Counted from the first letter of the stretch, positions 11,007-22,591 are shown. The stretch is 64,000 nucleotides of DNA from Tanypteryx hageni (GCA_028673005.1 CM054114.1:21608880-21672879), one strand, 5' to 3'. Numbers and translations: made by a program. Notes: generated by a model from the sequence alone, not told the origin.

Positions 11007-11722
11007 TTACTCAACGTACCGAAATGATTGTCGTGTTAATCTACATGGGAGACTAATGAAAAACATGTTCAAAATGTGAACACCAGCATCCAGGACCATT
11101 TCTAATTGACGAAAATTGGCAACTACTCTGCCAAGAACGTCAGGAGTGATTGTGCCACAAAATTCAACTCTAACATCTTTGGCGATTTCGCTGAAGGTCG
11201 GGCGCACTTGATTCTTATACGGAAACATTTCCAGAATTTCTGTTACCTAATATCCTATAGATCAATGATCGCGATATAGCTAATCGTTGCGACAGACGTG
11301 TGACAGATTTGTAAGGACTTCGCGTAATTGCTTCATCAACACGTGCAATGTTGCTCATTGGTCTCACTGTTCCGTTCCTATCGACAATACCTTTCTTATT
11401 GTCGGTCACAGCACCCATATTTTCAAACTTGGTCACCAACCTGATTATTGTGGATCTGCTTGGACCTTCCCTGCACTTGAATTCATTGCGAAAATTGCGC
11501 TGCACTTGCACTATACTACTGGTAGAATAAAAAGATTTCTCTATAAATACGTATTCCTGTACAGTGTACTCTTATCAGACAATATTTCAGGAATGTGCCG
11601 CTAGGTGGCAACACTTCTCCCAAGTTTACTGTGTAAATTAACACAGAAATCGTTACTGTACGTTGAGTATATAAAACAATGTAAGCGTCTTTTTTTCTTT
11701 TTTTTTGGGGTGACCCTGTACA
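11007..11722 (-). pseudogene. mariner-like transposase, internally deleted
   Basis: The minus-strand frame 11215-11511 encodes an N-terminal helix-turn-helix region: FRNEFKCREGPSRSTIIRLV, then a second HTH with SPYKSVTRLSQRLAISRSLI. This is the layout of the DUF4817/Tc1-mariner DNA-binding domain common in arthropod elements. The next frame (11007-11228) matches the usual transposase C-terminus (VRVEFCGTITPDVLGRVVANF ending in a DAGVHI motif; quoted segment starts VRVEFCGTI). The roughly 200-residue DDE/D catalytic core between them is absent, so the element cannot transpose itself. A TIR-like ACAGGGTCACCCC (minus strand, about 11707-11721) probably marks the 5' end. The 3' TIR was not located. 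Confidence 0.7.
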
Positions 11723-11769
11723 TGTAAGATACGTACAAAACGGCATCGAAAGATTGGATGGTTCTTGAA

Positions 11770-12510
11770 TTTTTATATCCGAAATTTAATAAGTAAAAAT
11801 GTGATCTCGAGAACCTTATTGTGGTAAATGAAGTCCTCAATATGAATACTTGCTAGTGATGAAATCATCACGGGAAATCACCTTTCTTTCTAAAATTTTT
11901 AAACTGACCAGCTATTCATTGCACTACCTCTTAGATACCATTGCGCGTAGGCAAGAGAGAATCAGCCGGTCGTAAAAAAATATATTTCTTACAGATGACA
12001 TAATAGCTAGGAAGAGTAAAATATGGTATTTAATTGTTGCTTGCCGAAAGAACCGTCTTAGCGATCGATGTAAACAAAATATGCGATATTTTGCTCGTAA
12101 TTTTCTCGAATTTTTATCTCCAAAATTGTAACTCGTAATTATGAGGTCTCGTGGACGTTATTGTGGTAAATTTTGTCCTCTATCCGAATAAATTTTTGAA
12201 TCTGTAACTTACAGATCATATAAGAACTAGGGAGAGAAAAGTTTGGTATTTCATTGTTGCTCGACGGATGCCATTTAACGAGATACGAGTTTAAGTTTAT
12301 CAAAGTAATTATGTAAAGTGGAAGTTCTAATTGACGTATTCAGTTCGAAATCACAATCGGGCGATAAATTTTAATAACGACCACTCGCACTTCATTTAAT
12401 TAAAATCCGTCCAGCGGTTTTGGAGATGAAAGTTACGACAGACGGACGGACGAGACGCGCCCATAAGACGTCCCGCTACTGCCGCTTCGCTGGTAAAAAA
12501 CGCCTAAAAA
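11770..12510 (+). repeat. dispersed repeat C, copy 1, with internal tandem duplication
   Basis: The stretch 12230-12510 matches inverted sequence at 27905-28190 and direct sequence at 47400-47655. The conserved end is GACGGACGAGACGCGCCCAT... then GCTGGTAAAAAACGCC. Within copy 1, the segment near 12000-12060 recurs near 12220-12285, and the segment near 11775-11855 recurs near 12115-12195, so part of the element is duplicated. It has no coding capacity and its class is unknown. Confidence 0.6.
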
Positions 12511-13635
12511 TGGCAAATCTGTGTCAAGTCACTTAGTACTGCCGATTTTTATATACCTACTTAAAATGCGCGGTGAAACCTGGATTCTTGAGACAAATCG
12601 TTCAAACAGGGCAGCCATAATACTGGCAATCAATTTTGATATTTCCTATTGAATTGTGCTCTCAGAAAAATCTTAAAATGCAGCCTTACCAGGGCAGCCA
12701 ACTCACTGGAAACTAATAACGAAATTTCTATGATAGTATCTCCTTGGGGAGACGGGCCTAATTTACGCTGCGCTTCTTTCTTGTATTATTCTTACGTATT
12801 TTATTTATGTACCTTTTAACAGTGTTTCAACGTGCAGCTATATTGGGATAGTTAATTAACAAACAGGACATTTTCTCTTATATGGATAATTAGTTAAATT
12901 TCATCGCATTGTTGTTGTTATTGAAATTCATTTGCGTTTCGGTTTATGCTAATTTTAGTCTCAATACAAAGGACTCGTACATATCGTCACATGGGCAGTC
13001 TCATTTCTCATATTATATGGCACAACAATGAATTAATTATTAAATTAACTCACAATTTTGCAAATTTGGTTGTTTATGCCCGTTCTAATCGTTTTCTATG
13101 GGACTAATGGTGAGAAAATTTATTCGACAAGGCGAGATTATAATTTAGCTGTTTATGGCGAAATAACATTGCTGATGTAGAAAAACTCGCCAAATTTCAA
13201 GAATAAGTGTTCTTCTAATAACATTTTACGACATTCGAACAAATGTTTGCTTTAAAATTTTCTAAAAGTTGTAATGTTTTCATTTGTAACAAAATATCAG
13301 AGAATAATGTAAATAAAGCTGTGCTATTTTCCGGCATCGGATAGAATAATTGGTATAAATTTATAATAAAACGTTTTTTTACATCATCATTTCTGCTTAA
13401 CGTTAGCAAAACTACTGTAAATAACTCTATTTCAAATAATTAATGCGTTGAATTAACACTGATTAAGTTCACCTAAAGAATTCCCATTGGGGTTACAATT
13501 AAAGCAAGCGATTATTTCAGTATATAATTTAAGTACTGAAGTGAATTGCTAAATGAAGACTGTAGCTGTTTATCTCGATCTACTGCTACAACTTGGATTT
13601 AATTAAGCACAGAAAATAAAAGTAACAATGTCGCA
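12511..13635. other. intergenic AT-rich sequence
   Basis: No gene, transposon end or tandem repeat could be supported. ORFs are short and of biased composition. Confidence 0.4.
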
Positions 13636-13822
13636 ATGCCCGAAGGCTAATAAAACAAAAATTGACATTCAAGCACAAGCTCTTAAAAATACGTGTCTCG
13701 GGTATATCCAATAGCCACAGTATGATTATAAAATTCTTACCTTGTTGTGGCTATTAGAGATACCTAAGGAAAGTATTTTCAATCGCTTGTTCTTGATTTT
13801 TTTCGGCCATTGGACGATCTTA
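13636..13822. repeat. inverted-repeat (foldback) element 1
   Basis: Arms of about 70-80 bases (about 13650-13720 and 13745-13815) are imperfect reverse complements around a 24-26 base loop. The inner stem pairs CCAATAGCCACAG with TTGTGGCTATTAGAG. The outer part pairs TTCAAGCACAAGC with GCTTGTTCTTGAT. It could be a small foldback or MITE-like element. No clear target duplication was seen. Confidence 0.55.
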
Positions 13823-13924
13823 ACATTTCCTTTTTGAATTAAAATTAACATGTAAATAATAACGAAAAATCAAATTATTATATAAATATAGCGATCCATT
13901 TTTTCTTGGCGAAATTAATACAAA

Positions 13925-14334
13925 AGGCATTTGGGGTCTTGTCGGTTATCTTCCACCCACCCAAATTAATATTTTTATTTGAATGGATATTTAACTAGTG
14001 TGGGGCCCCTTCGCCGCCCGGACTAAAGCAATGTCACCTTCTCCACATAAGCGGAGATTGTGTGCCTGAATAGTAACGCATGTACTGTCTCATCTTTTGA
14101 GGAGGAGTTTAGTTGTCAGCGATATGCAGTTGGAATATACGTAACCTCCGCGCAGTTCCAAATATCGCCACTTCATTCCGTTAGGGCGCTTCGTATGGGG
14201 CGCCCGTATAGTGCACAAGTACCGTATAAACAATTGAACGATGTAAATTATCTATCCCTACTAAATCAACCCAACCACCCCGTGAATATTAACATGGGTG
14301 GGTGGCAGATAACCAACAAGACCCGGCATTTGTT
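13925..14334. repeat. inverted-repeat (MITE-like) element 2
   Basis: Arms of about 50 bases at 13925-13975 and 14284-14334 are near-perfect reverse complements (GGCATTTGGGGTCTTGTCGG against CCAACAAGACCCGGCATTTG). They enclose about 310 bases. The ORF covering 14060-14560 runs through one arm and has no protein-like features. Probably a non-autonomous DNA element, family unknown. Confidence 0.6.
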
Positions 14335-15127
14335 TTCCAATACAATTGATTATCGAGCACGTGTAACAAAACACATCATTTCGATATATAAAATTGAGAA
14401 AAGAACGAACTTGCATTTAAGTATAGGCGCTGTCGTCTGTTTTTACTGTGATTATACCTTTTTTTGGACGTCTACCATCGATTTTGCATTCGGCATTTTC
14501 CAAGATAAAATTTGTATTGTATGCAATTTTGACGTAACTTTAATTAGTTTGAAAAAATGACCACGTAGGGAGATGCTGAACTATAACGATGACGTCTTGT
14601 GCAAACATCGCGTTTATATTCGATTTATAATGAATATGGTGCGATGCTATCTCTTCAGGGCTCTTCGAGTTTATCGAAATAAGAAAAATCCCGATAATAT
14701 TGGCACAGCTTTGAAAATCGAAGTATAGATTCCGAATGTTGAGACATTGTTGGCTATAATCAAAGTTCTACAATTAAATGATAGATGGTAACTAATAGAT
14801 AACAAATATACAAATGATAAACAAAACTGCAACATAAGTAAGAAACAACTCTGGGTGAAACCAACGTATACGTATTGAAAACGTGTCCACCCACGATTAT
14901 ATATAGATAGATGTGAAAGTTGGTTCGCACGACAACATCTAAACATCAGATTGTAATGGAGAGGTGAAACAGAAGTGGAATGGAAAATTGGAGTTGGGGA
15001 ATTAGTTCATTAATACGAATGGCAAAAACGGCGCATCTAGATGATACTCTCAGTCAGTATTACTAGTTTTCAATTGTATTAAAACTAGCTGTGTGACCCG
15101 CCGTTGCCAGGGTGCGATTCGGGATTG
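14335..15127. other. intergenic sequence without recognised genes
   Basis: AT-rich. Nothing beyond short uncharacterised ORFs was seen. Confidence 0.35.
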
Positions 15128-15129
15128 AA

Positions 15130-15260
15130 CCCGCCCCCCTTTTACTCACCCCTCCCACCGCCCGCCCCTATTTCACTCACCCCTCCCACCGCCCGCCCCT
15201 ATTTCACTCACCCCTCCCACCGCCCGCCCCTCTTTCATTCTCCCCTCCCACCGCCCGCCG
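15130..15260. repeat. 31-bp C-rich tandem repeat
   Basis: About four tandem units. The 31-bp unit begins CACCCCTCCCACCGCCCGCC and ends CTATTTCACT, repeating at about 15148, 15179, 15210 and 15241 with few changes. Confidence 0.9.
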
Positions 15261-15674
15261 AACGAAGTAGCGTAGGAAAATGGGTGTTCGCGGAAAAATC
15301 ACCATAACTTCGAAATGGCTTATGTTAAAAGAATAAAATTAAACCTAAAACCTCTTCAAGATTCTGCATTTTAACATCTGACAGTTTATCGAGTTCCCGG
15401 CAAATGACGCACCCATGCAAACGCACGAACATCTGCAAACGCACGCACTTCTGCAAACGCGAGTACTTCAGCTTTGCGCGTACGTACAGTCTCTCTACTT
15501 TTATAAGCAACAGACAATAGCCCAGAAGAGAACGCTACTACCATCGTGCGATTTAACCAATAGACTTTCGCGAGTGTTGTGCCCTCTTCCCGGAGAATTG
15601 AGCGAACTAGCTGACTTTCGACCTGGCAACGTTGCGGAATGGCAGCCGGCAGTCACGAGTGTCAAAGCTGGGTA
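15261..15674. other. sequence between two tandem arrays
   Basis: Unique-looking sequence with a loose repeat of GCAAACGCACG-like motifs near 15415-15460. No gene recognised. It leads directly into the GA-rich minisatellite. Confidence 0.3.
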
Positions 15675-16478
15675 AGAGGAAGGGGACACGGAGAGAGAGA
15701 GGGAACAAGGAAGGAGTCACGGAGAGAGAGAGAGAGGAGAGAGGGAACGAGGAAGGAGACACGGAGAGAGAGAGAGAGAAGGGAGAGAGAGGGAACGAGG
15801 AAGGAGTCACGGAGAGAGAGAGAAGGGAGAGGGAACGAGGAAGGAGGCACGGAGAGAGAGAGAAGGGAGAGGGAACGAGGAAGGAGACACGGAGAGAGAG
15901 AGAGAGAAGGGAGAGGGAACGAGGAAGGAGACACGGAGAAAGAGAGAAGAGAGGTAACGATGAAGGAGACACGGAGAGAGAGGGAGGAGAGAGGGAACGA
16001 GGAAGGAGACACGGAGAGAGAGAGAAGAGAGGGAACGAGGAAGGAGACACGGAGAGAGAGAGAAGAGAGAGGGAACGAGGAAGGAGACACGGAGAGAGAG
16101 AGAAGAGAGGGAACGAGGAAGGAGACACGGAGAGAGAGAGAGAAGAGAGAGGGAACGAGGAAGGAGACACGGAGAGAGAGAGTGAACGAGGAAGGAGACA
16201 CGGAGAGAGAGAGAAGGGAGAGGGAACGAGGAAGGAGACACGGAGAGAGAGAGAAGAGAGGGAACGATGAAGGAGACACGGAGAGAGAGGGAGGAGAGAG
16301 GGAACGAGGAAGGAGACACGGAGAGAGAAAGAGGAGAGAGGGAACGAGGAAGGAGACACGGAGAGAGAGAGAGAAGAGAGGGAACGAGGAAGGAGACACG
16401 GAGAGAGAGAGAAGAGAGAGGGAACGAGGAAGGAGACACGGAGAGAGAGAGAGAGGAGAGAGGGAACGAGGAAGGAGA

Positions 16479-16518
<40 letters not shown>

Positions 16519-17149
16519 GGAACGAGGAAGGAGACACGGAGAGAGAGAGAGAGAGGAGAGAGGGAACGAGGAAGGAGACATGGAGAGAGAGAGAAGAGAG
16601 AGGAAACGAGGAAGGAGACACGGAGAGAGAGAGAAGAGAGAGGGAACGAGGAAGGAGACATGGAGAGAGAGAGAGAAGAGAGAGGAAACGAGGAAGGAGA
16701 CACGGAGAGAGAGAGAAGAGAGAGGGAACGAGGAAGGAGACACGGAGAGAGAGAGAAGAGAGAGGGAACGAGGAAGGAGACACGGAGAGAGAGAGAGGAG
16801 AGAGGGAACGAGGAAGGAGACACGGAGAGAGAGAAGAGAGAGGGAACGAGGAAGGAGACACGGAGAGAGAGAGGAGAGAGGGAACGAGGAAGGAGACACG
16901 GAGAGAGAGAGAAGAGAGAGGGAACGAGGAAGGAGACACGGAGAGAGAGAGAGAGAGAGAGAGGGGGGGAGAGGGAACGAGGAAGGAGACACGGTGAGGG
17001 AGAGAGAGGAGAGAGGAGAGAGGGAACGAGGAAGGAGTCACGGAGAGAGAGAGAAGAGAGAGGGAACGAGGAAGGAGACACGGAGAGAGAGAGAAGAGAG
17101 AGGGAACGAGGAAGGAGACACGGAGAGAGAGAGGGAACGAGGAAGGAGA

Positions 17150-17207
<58 letters not shown>

Positions 17208-17294
17208 GGAACGAGGAAGGAGAAATGGAGAGAGAAGAGAGAGGAAACGAGGAAGGAGACACGGAGAGAGAGAGGGAACGAGGAAGGAGACACG

Positions 17295-17326
<32 letters not shown>

Positions 17327-17885
17327 GGAACGAGGAAGGAGACATGGAGAGAGAGAGAGAAGAGAGAGGAAACGAGGAAGGAGACACGGAGAGAGAGAGA
17401 AGAGAGAGGGAACGAGGAAGGAGACATGGAGAGAGAGAGAGAAGAGAGAGGAAACGAGGAAGGAGACACGGAGAGAGAGAGAAGAGAGAGGGAACGAGGA
17501 AGGAGACACGGAGAGAGAGAGAGAGGAGAGAGGGAACGAGGAAGGAGTCACGGAGAGAGAGAGAAGAGAGAGGGAACGAGGAAGGAGACACGGAGAGAGA
17601 GAGAAGTGAGAGGGAACGAGGAAGGAGACACGGAGAGAGAGAGGGAACGAGGAAGGAGACACGGAGAGAGAGAGGGAACGAGGAAGGAGACACGCAGAGA
17701 GAGAGAGAGAGAGAGGGAGAGGGAACGAGGAAGGAGACACGGTGAGGGAGAGAGAGGAGAGAGGGAACGAGGAAGGAGACACGGAGAGAGAGAGAGAGAG
17801 AGGAGAGAGGGAACGAGGAAGGAGACACGGAGAGAGAGAGAAAGGAGAGAGGGAACGAGGAAGGAGACACGGAGAGAGAGCAGCC
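15675..17885. repeat. GA-rich minisatellite, about 53 units over 2.2 kb
   Basis: Units of about 32-60 bases share the core GGGAACGAGGAAGGAGACAC followed by CGGAGAGAGAGA. Counting the core by hand gives about 53 units. Length differences lie mainly in the embedded (GA)n run. Variants include GAGTCAC, GAGACATGG and GAAACGAGG cores, and some variants recur in adjacent pairs. The array is stop-free in several frames on both strands, giving long Arg/Glu/Gly-rich or Ser/Leu/Pro-rich ORFs that should not be annotated as proteins. Confidence 0.97.
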
Positions 17886-18246
17886 TTAACCCGGCCAGTG
17901 GAAGATTTCCCTGTTAGTCCATTACTTTTCGTATCGTTTGTTATTCCTCCAAGTGGACAATTCTATTAAGTATCTTTGTATATTTCTGCTTTGTATAACG
18001 CCACTCCAATATATTTGTAAGCATTTCCTTGTCTTTTTGCCATTGTGTTATATTTGAATTCCTGTTGGCAGCAGCAGTGTCACCTAAGAGGTATCTTATC
18101 GTTTTTATATTCCAAGTGCTTTGCGAATTACGAGAGATTAATGTAAAATGAGACAGTTGCGTCTCGGTCTTTCAGTTAAAGTTTCGTGAAAATCGGCTTA
18201 GTAAATTCGGAGATCTCGCGTTGCAAACTTTCAAACTCATCTATCA
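17886..18246. other. intergenic sequence between minisatellite and LINE
   Basis: No gene or repeat family recognised. It is the right flank of the minisatellite and the left target of the RTE-like insertion. Confidence 0.35.
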
Positions 18247-18259
18247 TTAAGCCTTATAT

Positions 18260-20147
18260 CATCATCATCATGCTTCTGTCCGAAGACAGGTTTTAACTGA
18301 ATCGCTGCCTCCATTTCTCTCTCTCCCTAGAAGCCTCTTTTATACCTCTATAAGTAGTATATCCCTGCTTTATATTATCTAATATTCCTATTCTTTTTCT
18401 CCCTCTTCCTCTTCTTCCACTAATTTTTCCTTCTAAGATCGTTCTTTGTAAACACTGTCTTCTCAATATGTGCCCTATCCAATTTGCTTTTCTTTTCCTG
18501 ATTGTTTTTATTAGCATCCTATCTTCTCCCACCATTTCTAATACTTCTTCGTTTCTCTTCCTCTCTGTCCATTTCACTTTCATCATTCTTCTCCATACCC
18601 ACATCTCAAAACTTTCTAAATATTTTTCCTCCTTTCTCCTTATCGTCCACGTCTCTGCACCATAAAGAGCTATGCTCCATATGTAGCATTTTGCTAATTT
18701 CTTCCTTGTTTCTAGATTTATTTTCTTGCTTGTGAGAAGCTCCTTCTTCTCGTTAAATGCTGCCTTTGCCATTGCAATCCTACTTCTGATGTCCTGTGTA
18801 CTACTTCCATCCTGTGCTAAAATACTGCCGAGATATTTGAAACTACTTACTTGTTCCAATTTTTGGCCATTTACCATTATATTTAATTCTTTATGTTCCT
18901 TTGAAACCACCATGACTTTCGTTTTTTCTGTATTGATCTTCATTCCATATTGTTGGCCAACCTCAACTAGTCTGTCTGTCATCCTCTGAAGCTCTTTCTC
19001 GCCTTCTGCTATTAAGCCCTGATCATCTGCGTATTTAATGGTGGTAATACTTTCACCTCCTATCTTAAATCCTTTCTCTTCCATCAACGCTTCTTCTGTT
19101 ATTGTTTCTGCATACATATTAAATATCGCTGGTGAAATAGGACAACCCTGCCTCACTCCCCTCCCTATTGAAGTACTTTCTGTTTCTTCTCCTTCAACCC
19201 TGACTCTAATCTTTTGATCAAAGTAAAGGTTTTTAAGCAGTCTTTTATCTTTCCAATCTATTCCTATTTTGTTTAAAATACCCAGCATCTTATCCCATTT
19301 CACTCGGTCAAAAGCTTTCTCCCAATCTACAAAACAAAAATACATATCTTTATTGACTTCTAGCGCTCTTTCTATCATCATCCTCATACATCCTATAGCA
19401 TCTCTAGTCCCCCTTCCTCTTCTAAAACCAAACTGATTATCTTGCAGCTCCTTTTCTATTTTACATTCAATTCTTTTGGTTATTATTCTGGTTAGAACTT
19501 TAGCTGTATGAGAAATTAAACTAATAGTTCTGTAATCCTTACAACATTTTGCATTGTTCTTTTTCTCCAGTGGTACCATCACAACATCTAAAAAATCTTC
19601 AGGCCATACGCCAGTATCATATACTTGGTTAAAAAATTTTGTGAGTTGCTTAACTGCTTTAGACCCCAAAACCTTAAGAACGTCCACGGGTATATCATCA
19701 CTCCCAACTGCCTTTCTTCTTTTCATGTCATCAATTGCTCTTTTAACTTCAGACTCGAGAATACTTGGTCCTAGCTGATCTTCTTCCACATCCTCTTCTT
19801 CATTTAATTCAATATTTCTTGGCTTTCCTTCTTTGTCATACAGAACCTCAATGTATTCTTTCCAGACATTCTTTACCTTGTCTGGCTCCGATACTATTTT
19901 ACCACTTTTGTTCATGATTCCTTTACGTCCTATCTTTCTTGCTTTTTTCTTGAATAGTTCCCTTGCTTTGCTATACATGAGGTCTGTTCTACAAATTCTT
20001 TCACATTCGACAATCTCCTCGCATTTCTCATTTATCCACTGTTCTCTGGCTTTATCTGTTTCCCTTCTTAAAGCATTATTTAACTCCTTGTACTTTCTTT
20101 GGCCTTCTTCAGTGTTTATGTTCTTCCACTTTCTCCGCTCTTCCATT
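18260..20147 (-). mobile_element. RTE-like LINE, 5'-truncated insertion with 13-bp target-site duplication
   Basis: The same 13-mer TTAAGCCTTATAT occurs at 18247-18259 and 20148-20160, immediately flanking the element. On the minus strand the 3' end is a short (GAT)n tail, a simple-sequence tail as seen in RTE-type LINEs. The 5' end starts within the polyprotein, one base before an ATG, so the endonuclease part was lost by 5' truncation at insertion. Confidence 0.85.
18293..20146 (-). CDS. RTE-like reverse transcriptase, uninterrupted 617-residue frame, no endonuclease
   Basis: A stop-free frame covering the linker, RT domain and C-terminal region of a LINE polyprotein. Visible RT motifs: DDIPVDVLKVLG, KDYRTISLISHTAK, NQFGFRRGRGTRDAI, CFVDWEKAFDRVKW, GVRQGCPISPAIFNMY and the catalytic IKYADDQGLIAEG (YADD intact). 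The tail contains FEMWVWRRMMKVKWTERK and KRKANWIGHILRR, typical of RTE-like LINE C-termini. The initiator ATG is simply the first one after the truncation point. The intact frame and exact target duplication suggest a recent insertion, but the copy cannot nick target DNA by itself. Confidence 0.85.
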   Translation of the reverse strand: MEERRKWKNINTEEGQRKYKELNNALRRETDKAREQWINEKCEEIVECERICRTDLMYSKARELFKKKARKIGRKGIMNKSGKIVSEPDKVKNVWKEYIEVLYDKEGKPRNIELNEEEDVEEDQLGPSILESEVKRAIDDMKRRKAVGSDDIPVDVLKVLGSKAVKQLTKFFNQVYDTGVWPEDFLDVVMVPLEKKNNAKCCKDYRTISLISHTAKVLTRIITKRIECKIEKELQDNQFGFRRGRGTRDAIGCMRMMIERALEVNKDMYFCFVDWEKAFDRVKWDKMLGILNKIGIDWKDKRLLKNLYFDQKIRVRVEGEETESTSIGRGVRQGCPISPAIFNMYAETITEEALMEEKGFKIGGESITTIKYADDQGLIAEGEKELQRMTDRLVEVGQQYGMKINTEKTKVMVVSKEHKELNIMVNGQKLEQVSSFKYLGSILAQDGSSTQDIRSRIAMAKAAFNEKKELLTSKKINLETRKKLAKCYIWSIALYGAETWTIRRKEEKYLESFEMWVWRRMMKVKWTERKRNEEVLEMVGEDRMLIKTIRKRKANWIGHILRRQCLQRTILEGKISGRRGRGRKRIGILDNIKQGYTTYRGIKEASREREKWRQRFS

Positions 20148-20156
20148 TTAAGCCTT

Positions 20157-20181
20157 ATATATATATATATATATATATATT
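20157..20181. repeat. (TA)n microsatellite
   Basis: About 12 TA repeats directly beside the 5' target duplication of the RTE-like LINE. Confidence 0.85.
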
Positions 20182-20374
20182 AAGGGGACTGCGAAATTTC
20201 GACTCCCTAAACCTGTCATAGAAATCATTTTTAATACAAATAGAGAATAGGATTTTTTAATCACGTCGCTCGAACAGGGATCAAAACTCGGAATTTCAAT
20301 ATAAAAACTGTATGACCCCCCACGTGGGGTATTTATCGGTGGACGGTTACATCTTATTACCCAAAATGGATGGC

Positions 20375-20670
20375 TGGCTTGTATATCTGGCTAATTAACC
20401 CTTTGGATTATTATAACCATTACTCCTTACACAACAAACACACAAGGGAGGAGTAAAACCCGGTGCGGGCATTAGCCTACTCTTTACGAAGAGCACCAAG
20501 GGGGTCGACTGTTTAACGTCCCTCCGAAGGACGGAGCTCTGACTTGCGCGGTCTCCTCAAACCACACAAGTAGGGGACGGGACGATCTCAGGTTGTAAAA
20601 TCCGACCTCCACCGGATTCGAATATGGGACCGCTGCGTGGAAGGCTCTAACCACACCGCCACCCCGATCC
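20375..20670 (-). mobile_element. tRNA-derived SINE, copy 1
   Basis: On the minus strand the element starts with a tRNA-like head: A-box-like TGGCGGTGTGGTTAGAGCC and B-box-like ATTCGAATCC. A conserved body follows with CCTCCGAAGGACGGAGC and CTTGGTGCTCTTCGTAAAG (read on either strand). Two further copies are at 27293-27540 and 36670-36950. The family has no coding capacity and must depend on a LINE for mobilisation. Confidence 0.75.
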
Positions 20671-22221
20671 AAAATGGAGTTTTAAGGATCAACCTCAGTT
20701 CTACGTCCTGCTTTTAGCCTTCCAAAATAGCATTATCGTGACCAACTAGCATCCTAATTTTAAAATAATTTAATATTGCCGTAGGGAATCCCTCCCCAGT
20801 GGCTGAAGTTTTAGGCATTAATTTGGAAACTTTTAGCGTAAATAAATTAAATTAACTTTTATCTTACGAGCGTGTATCTCTTGCACAAAAAAATTTAAAC
20901 ATAGATTGCCGAGCGTGTTCATTTGGCACATGTCGTCCTACCGTTGCTTTCAAGGCCATGGCGACGCACGTGTCACAAAAAAAATTTTCTGCCAATCTCA
21001 TGTCAAATGGTTTCGTTTGACCTCTGGAATCGTTACCCTTACTACTACAAGCCCGGAGGGATGTTTATGGAAGGGCCTAATCAAGGCGCTGCATACTGAA
21101 TGCACTTTATTTTATTTTTTTTTATTTTGCTTTCTCAGAGGACCAAACTGTTTGCCTGGACTAGCCTATTCATTTTACGAAGGGTTTACGTGTTAGAGAA
21201 GCAGTCTCGTCCGAACTTGCGATCTTATGTGAGCGTTCTAGCGTGTTGTGCGGAGCTGTTTTGTCTCCGAGAATTCCGGAAATTACTCCGTCAGAAATGC
21301 TGAAATTTCTTGATGGGGCATGATTGTCGGAATGCAATGAAGGATTACTGGTCGACAGATGAATTGCATGATGTTCAACCGAAAGCATATGACTCGCGGC
21401 CGGTATATGCACATATTGCGGTTTTTGCATTTCTCAAATAATGAAGATTTACAGTAGTAAATCTATCAAACAAATAACATCGCTGTGCTTCATTTTCGGC
21501 ATCAGTAAAAGTACTCACTTCCAAAAATAAGGTGAGGAAATATAGCAACATTCCGTGTTTTCTAAAAAAAATGCTCTTGCACTATATGTTTTTTTACGAA
21601 CATAAAAAGTCGCTCACTATGTAGATCAGGTATTAAAATAGTGATATTACTGTAATTTATATGATAAACACTAGAAGCAATAAGGAGAAAATTTACTTTA
21701 CAGATGATGTGGTCAAACTGGACGACCTAAGAAAACATTTGGGGCGGATTACTACAATTGTTTTGTTTATTTTTTAAACATATAAATAAAGATTTTGATT
21801 AAAAGTAATATTAAAGACTTTTACCAAATGGCATGAATATAATATTTGCACATTTTTAACACAGAGAAGCCCATGATATTATTTTTTGCAATAAAATGTT
21901 TTTAAAATGTCTCTCAGATTCCATTTTATGTTTAAAAAAGTAAAAGACAAAATTTTCAAAGAGTAATAGGAGTTATTAAAATTTGTATCGTATAGGATAA
22001 TAATTGTTCTAGAATACACTTTTTATTTCATCCCAATCCAATGTATAGTTTTATCTGGTAATAATTTTTTTTCCAAAACGCTATCTTGAACCAGATGAAA
22101 ATTTAAAAAAACCTCGGCCAATGAGTCATATAACCTGGAAAAACGTGTTAAGATAAAGGTTAAACATAAGACGGAAGGATTCTAATGACGGGCGGGCCAG
22201 TGTCGTTATAAGTATATGATA
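20671..22221. other. intergenic AT-rich sequence
   Basis: No recognisable gene, transposon terminus or tandem array. ORFs at 20906-21303 show no domain features. Confidence 0.35.
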
Positions 22222-22540
22222 CTAGTAGAAGGTGCTTGCATACTGCAAGCATTTCATCTCACCTTGAAAAAACATTAATTTTTCAGACAGATATTTCATC
22301 ATTACAGATATTCTATTAATTCTAAAGATTTCACCTCCGCAGCGATTTTCGTTTTTCCCACATGTAAAACTAATAGCTTAAAACAATCCCCAAATGTTGC
22401 AATTTTAAACATTTTACACCTTCTCCATTATGGGGTACTACTGCTACACATTTGAGTCAAATTTTAAAGTTGTAGCACTTCTAGAAGTAAAATAATATTT
22501 TTCTAATTGTTTAAATTTAAATAATTTTTAACGGCCGCCG

Positions 22541-22591
<51 letters not shown>
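22541..22591. repeat. (TA)n microsatellite inside unit 1
   Basis: About 25 TA repeats at the place where other units read CAATNCATATATGG, so this is an expansion of a short AT stretch already present in the repeat. Confidence 0.9.

Noticed and set aside
14060..14560. 166-residue ORF
   Set aside because: It crosses an inverted-repeat arm of a MITE-like element, has no domain, and its composition changes along its length.
15607..17917. Very long ORFs in several frames on both strands (Arg/Glu/Gly-rich or Ser/Leu/Pro-rich)
   Set aside because: The GA-rich minisatellite simply lacks stop codons in many frames; overlapping frames on both strands cannot all be genes and none has non-repeat coding sequence.
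20906..21303. Short ORFs with hydrophobic stretches
   Set aside because: No start context, splice sites or homology signals; AT-rich chance frames.
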